Origin: Cryptomeria japonica
Taxonomy: Eukaryota > Streptophyta > Pinopsida > Cupressales > Cupressaceae
Length of the DNA stretch: 64,000 nucleotides
Assembly: GCF_030272615.1 (NCBI RefSeq)
Contig: NC_081407.1
Coordinates: forward strand, 265,608,574 to 265,672,573
Reading direction: 5' to 3'
The notes under the pieces are model-generated. The model was not told the DNA's origin. It saw only the letters and a program-made list of their open reading frames with translations, and searched no databases. This document shows, in pieces, positions 58,652 to 64,000 of the stretch (the stretch's first letter is position 1; each line of letters begins with the position of its first letter). The position numbers and the translations under genes are program-made.

Positions 58652-59545
58652 TGTTGGGAAAAATGGTGTCTCAACCTTGCATTTATGTGAGGTTACTATT
58701 TATAGTAAGTTTTCATTTGAGCACGAAATGGTGTGAAACTCTCCCTAAAGCTTCTGGTTGGTTAGATAAGCATTCCGATAAAGTTGCGTCGCAAGGTCAC
58801 AGCTAGTTTTGAAGATATTAATGTTTTCGTCTTGGAGGGGTGCAATAAAATATTTAAACTTAATTTTGGGGACTTTAGAGGCTCCAAAATGCCCTGAAAA
58901 GTGGCCATAACCGGAAAAGCGGGTTACGAGGTGATAGAGCACTTCGCAAGCTTTCCGGCGCTTCAAACGATTCGTCAATCGGACACCTGGTTCTCAAGTT
59001 ATGGCCTCCAGAAGTTTGTACTCCTGAAATAGGAAAAATAATTTGTATCGGATACATAAATGAGCTGTAAAGGGAAGCGACACATGTTGATGTGTGCTTT
59101 AACATGTCATAGGGCGTCTAGAAGGGAGATAAGGTCGGCTACACCTTATTGGGTGGTTTTAGCCCATGGTTTTGTAATACCGTTTGACGGTTTCTTGTAT
59201 TGTATCTCCTATTTATGAGGTGTGTGAGATAGAGGTTGTGTGTAAGAGTCTTATGGCTATTGAGTTGCCTCTGAATCTCTAATTAGTGGTACTCCTACAA
59301 AGAGCTTGCTTTGCAAGTATGTTGTAATCTGTTTTTGATTGCTGAATAAAATATTGAGTTGCTTTTGGAGGGTGGGGTTTTTCTCCCGAAAGGGTTTTCC
59401 CCATGTAAATCATTGTGTTGTGGTATGATTGCTATTATATCTATTTCTATTTTCTGTAACTGTTGTAACGATCTGAAAAAGTTTTGCATTACCCTCCTCT
59501 CAAGGTTAGTGTAGGAAGTTGTTTCCGCTACTTAACTTCCTTACA
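58652..59545 (+). repeat. 3' LTR of copia element
   Basis: Same length as the 5' LTR; GTATT follows directly. Confidence 0.95.
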
Positions 59546-59550
59546 GTATT

Positions 59551-61446
59551 CAGGTTTGCAGGGACTGACGCCTCTTGGAGTGCTTGATCTAAGATTGTTT
59601 TATGAGATGGCGATAGGCGCAATAGCTCTAAAATGGATATAAGCGCAGGCGTTTTATCTAAGTGTTCCACAAGATTGTACTGCTTTGGGACGGAGGTGGT
59701 GTCCTGTGGAGCTGCCTTGATGGTGACCTTGCCACGACGTGTAACAACATTGCAATTTGAGGTGGGATTTTTGAAGGTTATAGTTGCAATTTGTTCATTG
59801 GCATCATATAGGTGATTTACAGTGTAGTTATACGTAGCCTGCGTATAATCAGTGGTATCAGTGCCTCGCCGGGAAGTGGAAGGACCCCTTTGATCTTGTG
59901 ATGGAAGTGGATTTTTGAACATCAAATGATCATTATTTGTTGTTTTTGGGTCATGTCCTTCAATTTCAATTTCTCCTCGGTCAATAAGATCTTGAATGAG
60001 ATCTTTCAATCGGTGACAATTACTTGTCTTGTGTCCTCTTCCTTGATGGAATTCACAATGTTCAGTATCTCTCCACCATGCCGGTTTGACTTGAGGCTCA
60101 TAGTTGGATAGCTTAGGTAGAGTGATCAAATTCTGAGAAATGAGTTGTTGCAACACTGTTTCAATGGGTTCCCTTAAGGGAGTATATGCGCGTTTTTGTT
60201 TTTGTGGATGAGGTCTTGGTTCATCATGAGATGTGATGCGACCTTGATTGGAAGGAACATTTGTGTTATTCTGAGGTGGAGGATTTTGTCCTGCAAATTG
60301 AACCACAGGTTGTGCATTTTGGATAGTCCGGGCATCCACAAACCCATCATTGACGATATTCTTGTTTTTATTCCAGAAGTTTGGTTTATCGCTATTGAAG
60401 CGTGGGCGAGGACCATCTTTTGGTTCATTAAAGATTTTGATGAGTCCTTTCTTGATGAGTGCCCTTTCACATTTTAAACCCTTGGTGATCATATCGTTAA
60501 AAGAGTCTATGTCTTTGACATCCAGGTGAAATTCCATTTCTTCGTTTAAGTTGGAAATGAAAATTTCCACTAGTTCTCGTTCAGGTAACTGAAGAGAACG
60601 TCTGCTAGACATTTGGCGCCATCGTTGCAGGAATACTGAGAATAGTTCACCTGGTTTTTGTTTGGTGTTGCACAGATCAGCCATGGTGATGTCGCGTTCA
60701 ATGTTATGAGAGTAATGAGATAGGAACTTCTGGATGAGTTCCTCAAATGTTCTAATGCCACCCGGTAGTCAGGAAAACTATGACGTGGTTGTTCCTCCCA
60801 AACTTTGGGGAAAAAGGCGCATTAGGTATGTGTCTTCATATGCCACTTCAAGACAAGCGGAATGAAATTCTCGGACATGATCACGGGGATCCCCCTTTCC
60901 TCTATATTTTTCAAATTTGGGTGTTTCGAATCCTCGTGGAAAGGGTGGCATATAAAGATTCCTATCAAACGGATAGGGACAGATGTCGTTAAGTGAGAAT
61001 TGATTTGTCTTAACACCACTATGAAGTTGTTGGGCGAGATTCTCGACTTGTTGCCGCAACATCTCCATTTCATTTGGAGGAGGAGGTGGTGGGTTACCTC
61101 GAGGAATGTTATATCTGATGTGATCTCTACCTCTTTCCTCCTCATGGTGACTTTGTCTTTCTGATGCTTGTCTTAATTGGGCAAGATCAAAGTCAAAGGG
61201 GAGTTTGGCTCCTTCTTGAGCAAGTTTTAAGAAGTGAGCATCTGCATTGCTCCTGAGTATTTCGTCAAATAATCTGTTAAAGAGAGGGTTATGCTGGGCC
61301 CTTTCTATTGTTGCAGGAGTAGGAGTACTTGGGTTTTCGTCATTTGCATTTCCTCCAAGTGCTTCTTGGAATTCATTGAGATTTTCCTCTTATTCTTCTT
61401 CTATTTCTATTTCTCGTTGCCGTGACTGTGATCGGGTTTGGGCCAT
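59551..61446 (-). pseudogene. gag: Outer Tat element gag
   Basis: Starts at the ATG 61446 (MAQTRSQSRQREIEIEEE), with a TAA after about 18 codons. The remaining gag domain follows the inner copy closely (FETPKFEKYRGKGDPRDHV), with stops near 60778 and 60770 (TGG to TAG, CGA to TGA). From 60684 to 59551 the frame is open and includes the knuckle CEFHQGRGHKTSNC near 60045 and a Gln/Pro/Asn-rich stretch. Copia sequence takes over at 59545. Confidence 0.85.
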
Positions 61447-61884
61447 TTTGTTTATGAGTCTTTGTTGAAATTGCATGAAAATGATGATGAGTTTGAAATG
61501 AGAGATTGATGGTTGGTGAATTATGTGGTATGTAGATCTCTAGCACTTTTAAGGTAGATGTAACCGAAATTCCTTCTTCAAATTTGCTTGCTTGTTTTGA
61601 TAAGATTTGATGTGATAAGGTGTAGAGAAATCTGAGATGTGTTATAGATTGAACTACCTAGTAATGAGAGGATTCACTCATGAACTAGTTTTAACCTACG
61701 TAGATGTGTTTCTTAGGATGAGCTTATCCTAGATGTAGAAACAATCTAAAAAGTGATGTGATGTGTTTGATTTCAAGCAATATCTAAAAGAGAACTTGGG
61801 ACAAGAACCTCTTAATGTTTTGAGAGTTGGGACGGATTGATGATGAAGTGATTATGTATGAGTGAGATAATGGATGTTTTGTTT

Positions 61885-62409
61885 TCAATAAAAACTTTGT
61901 GTTACAAATGGAAAAAACTCTACCTCTTCCCTTTCAGGCGTTGGTGGCACTTCTCGAGCTGTGTTGTAGGTGATACAGATGTTTGGGAAGAAGTTGGGAT
62001 CAATCTTTCCTCCTTGATTCTTATGATAACTCAGAGCTCTATATTGCATAAAAGCTCTGCGGTTCAATGATTCAGAATCAAACTCGTTTGTTTTACCTTG
62101 AAGGTATAGACGCATGCGATGTAGAAAGACTCTATGTGAGACAAAGATTTGTCTATTGAGATAGAAGAATTTCCTTCGTTTGATCAAAGCCTTTGAGCTT
62201 AATGGTCTTCTTTTCAAGTTGATATTCTGATGACACTTCTTCTTTCGCAAAATGTGAAGAATGGTCATAAAATTTTGACTCTTTTGTTGTTTGCACTTTG
62301 TTGATGTGTTTGGTTTGTTTTGAGAAATGTTGGATGAATACTTTGTTGTTGGGAAGTGATTTTCTGATTTTTCTTTGACAAGAAAACAAAGCAAGCACAC
62401 AAAACACAA
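61885..62409 (-). CDS. Possible ORF1 upstream of gag in the outer Tat element
   Basis: A 174-codon open frame in the leader, about 440 bp before gag, starting MCFVCLLCFLVKEK and ending FPFVTQSFY. Very basic, with KRRPLSSKALIKRRKFF and NRRAFMQYRALSYHKNQGGK; no known domain. The inner copy has the same sequence with a shifted frame, so coding status is uncertain. Position matches the pre-gag ORF known from some Tat/Ogre elements. Confidence 0.4.
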   Translation of the reverse strand: MCFVCLLCFLVKEKSENHFPTTKYSSNISQNKPNTSTKCKQQKSQNFMTILHILRKKKCHQNINLKRRPLSSKALIKRRKFFYLNRQIFVSHRVFLHRMRLYLQGKTNEFDSESLNRRAFMQYRALSYHKNQGGKIDPNFFPNICITYNTAREVPPTPEREEVEFFPFVTQSFY

Positions 62410-64000
62410 GATTGTAGCCTTAAAGGCACAAATGAGTATGGGTCTAGATCAACCCAATCCTTGGAATTGTATATGACCCTTCCTTTAGATGTATTGTAAG
62501 GTGTATTTCCAAAACCTAAAGTCGGCTCAATTTACACTAGGTCTGTAAAACGAACACACTTCAAACACTTTTTATCCCTAAGGTCAAATGGCCAGTTGTG
62601 ATAAATTTAGCCCACATCTTGATATTTCTTCGACTTTGGTACTACATACCTTATGAATCCCGTCGTGGCAGGTAAGGATGTGATATACTAAGTCTTGCAC
62701 GAGCATAACAAATAGATGATCCCTATGATGGGGGAGTCACCACTTTTATCAAGCCACAAGTGACTTTTCAAAAAAAGCTATGTTTCTTCTCAAGGAAATA
62801 TGTATGGTGAGTATCTTGGGAGCAAAACCATCTATGCTCTTGCACTAAATTATATCTCAAATATCCTCAATCAATAGAGTGGGTGGGCTACTACTTAAAG
62901 GTGTTTAGTCATGTTCGATGTTTTTGGACATAAGTTCATTCTGCAGTGACTCACTTAAGAGCCTTGTAACTGGTGGTGGCGCCCATTTGTCCTTTCGGCC
63001 AGTTACACTGTAGGAACAGCTATACCCAAGGCTATAGCTTTCGCTCTCACCTGATTTCTATAGCGGCTCGAAGGATTTACCGCTCGAGGTCGTTCCCAAG
63101 AGTATCGATCCCTTGGCAGGCCTCTCTTAAAAGATAAAATTTGAGTGTTACTAACACTTTTCTCTTGCACCTAGGACCACGAGAGCCAAGGGAGAGGATA
63201 GTGTGTGTTAGAGGTAGGACCACTCGACTGACCTTTGTGCACAAGCGTGCCAAACACGAAGTTCACTTGTTTCTTTTTAATCCATCATTGCAAATATGAT
63301 CTAACTATTTGGAGATGTTGCTCCAACAGCCATGGTGTTCTTTTTAACTTCAAAAGAAATGTGTTTTGTAATCTAGAATTTGAAAATCCTGGTCAACTCA
63401 ATGGAAAACACGTTTGCTTTGAAGTAAAATTTGTTTTTGCAAAAATTAAGACAAGTGGATTGTGTATTTTATTTGCACCAAAATTTTGAAGTGTGGATTG
63501 TAAATTTTAGGTCCAAATTGATGCAAGGAAATCAAATTTGTGTTGTTGATTTTAAGCACCAAAAGAAAATGAGTCCTAACTAGAAAACAATAAATTTTTT
63601 TTTTTTTTTTTGTTTTGTGTTTTTCAAGTTCCTTTTAAGCACTAAATGACAAATTTGTAATTTTTATGATGAGTTGTTAACCTGCATGAACAAAAACAAG
63701 TTAGTAAAAATCGATGTTCAAGGGGGGCTTCCACAAGCCTAAGATGTTTAATTTTTCGGTTACAAGTCGACTTGGACAACACTCTGTTGCAATAGCGCTA
63801 GTCTGCGTTTTGGACAGAAGTGTTAATTTATACAAAAGCGCTAGTCTGCGCTTATAGAAGCGCTAATTTACACCGTAGCGCTGAAAGAATAGAAGAAATA
63901 GATAGGTCAAAAGCGCCAGAAGTGTTTCAATAGTGCCAGAATGATAACAGAAGCGCCAGAATAATGTCAATAGCGCTGAAACTTTCTCAATAGTGCTATT
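62410..64000 (-). other. Leader of the outer Tat element running to the window edge
   Basis: Homologous to 47790-49430 of the inner element. No credible ORF. It includes TAGCGGCTCGAAGGATTTACC near 63060 and a poly-T run near 63597. The primer site and 5' LTR must lie beyond 64000. Confidence 0.7.
63786..64000 (-). repeat. AGCGC-motif array near the 5' end of the outer element
   Basis: CAATAGCGCT, CAAAAGCGCT, GAAGCGCCAG and similar words recur on the plus strand at least nine times and run off the window edge. Read on the minus strand they give AGCGCTATTG and AGCGCTTTTG, i.e. opposite orientation to the array at 26515-26830. Confidence 0.75.

Larger units (their letters stand above)
53532..59545 (+). 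mobile_element. Ty1/copia retrotransposon, 6.0 kb, complete but with broken frame
   Basis: Two LTRs of exactly 894 bp, initiator-Met primer site, gag-protease-integrase-RT-RNase H in copia order, polypurine tract and a 5-bp duplication. It interrupts the outer Tat element between gag and protease on the opposite strand. One frameshift and one internal stop break the polyprotein. Sequence style suggests the Tork/TAR side of plant copia elements, at low confidence. Confidence 0.95.
24489..64000 (-). mobile_element. Outer Tat-type Ty3/gypsy retrotransposon, 5' end beyond the window
   Basis: Reading on the minus strand from the right edge: leader, possible ORF1, gag (61446-59551), protease and G-patch region (53526-51443), the RT approach region (35121-34866), RT-RNase H-second RNase H-integrase (34858-31817), a 3' region containing an antisense PMD gene, polypurine tract and 3' LTR (25932-24489). 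Two later insertions split it: a 16.3-kb Tat-type element (35127-51442) and a 6.0-kb copia element (53532-59545). The second RNase H between the native RNase H and integrase is the hallmark of the plant Tat lineage. Without the insertions more than 17 kb of it is visible. Confidence 0.85.

Overview
This is nuclear plant DNA made almost entirely of nested transposable elements. I see no intact ordinary host gene, rRNA or tRNA gene. Two Ty3/gypsy elements of the Tat type (plant-restricted, with a second RNase H after the native one), a plant mobile domain (PMD) gene, Ty1/copia elements and long low-complexity stretches point to a large, repeat-rich plant genome. A conifer or other gymnosperm is my best guess from the style of the repeated ORFs; that is inference, not shown by the sequence.

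Region by region. 1-980: nothing recognised except a 61-bp tandem duplication. 981-1739 and 10857-13577 (minus strand): two halves of one decayed long ORF of unknown function, split by a 9.1-kb terminal-inverted-repeat element (1740-10852). That element has 30-bp ends starting GGGTA, a 4-bp TCAA duplication, pyrimidine/purine-rich inverted arms and a core of about 2.4 kb of 20-bp satellite repeated in both orientations. A 1.57-kb solo LTR (7727-9294, GTATG duplication) sits in its right arm. 13578-15446: intergenic, AT-rich at the right. 15452-24387: a minus-strand LTR retrotransposon with perfect AAATA target duplication, initiator-Met primer site, decayed gag, no pol, and a long extra ORF of unknown function; a divergent related LTR (17361-18851) interrupts that ORF.

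24489-64000: a Tat-type gypsy element on the minus strand. Its 3' LTR is at 24489-25932 and its 5' LTR lies beyond the window. It carries, antisense between its 3' LTR and integrase, a PMD (MAIN-like) gene with its own TATA box, a short first exon, an intron and a long second exon. It has been split by a second, 16.3-kb Tat-type element (35127-51442, two 1942-bp LTRs differing at about 13 sites) and by a 6.0-kb Ty1/copia element on the plus strand (53532-59545, two 894-bp LTRs with about 25 differences).

Relative ages from LTR differences counted by eye: pol-less element (about 4-5%) oldest, copia (about 3%), inner Tat element (about 0.7%) youngest. The inner element is young yet its gag and pol hold many nonsense codons, so it was probably already broken when copied and moved with proteins supplied by relatives. 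Most of those nonsense codons look like C-to-T changes at CGA and CAG, the contexts plants methylate.

The most noteworthy items are the antisense spliced PMD gene inside a Tat retrotransposon, the foldback satellite element inserted in an ORF in a frame-preserving way, the pol-less retrotransposon with an extra ORF, G-patch-like sequence after the gypsy protease, and AGCGC-motif arrays in opposite orientation near the two ends of the outer Tat element.
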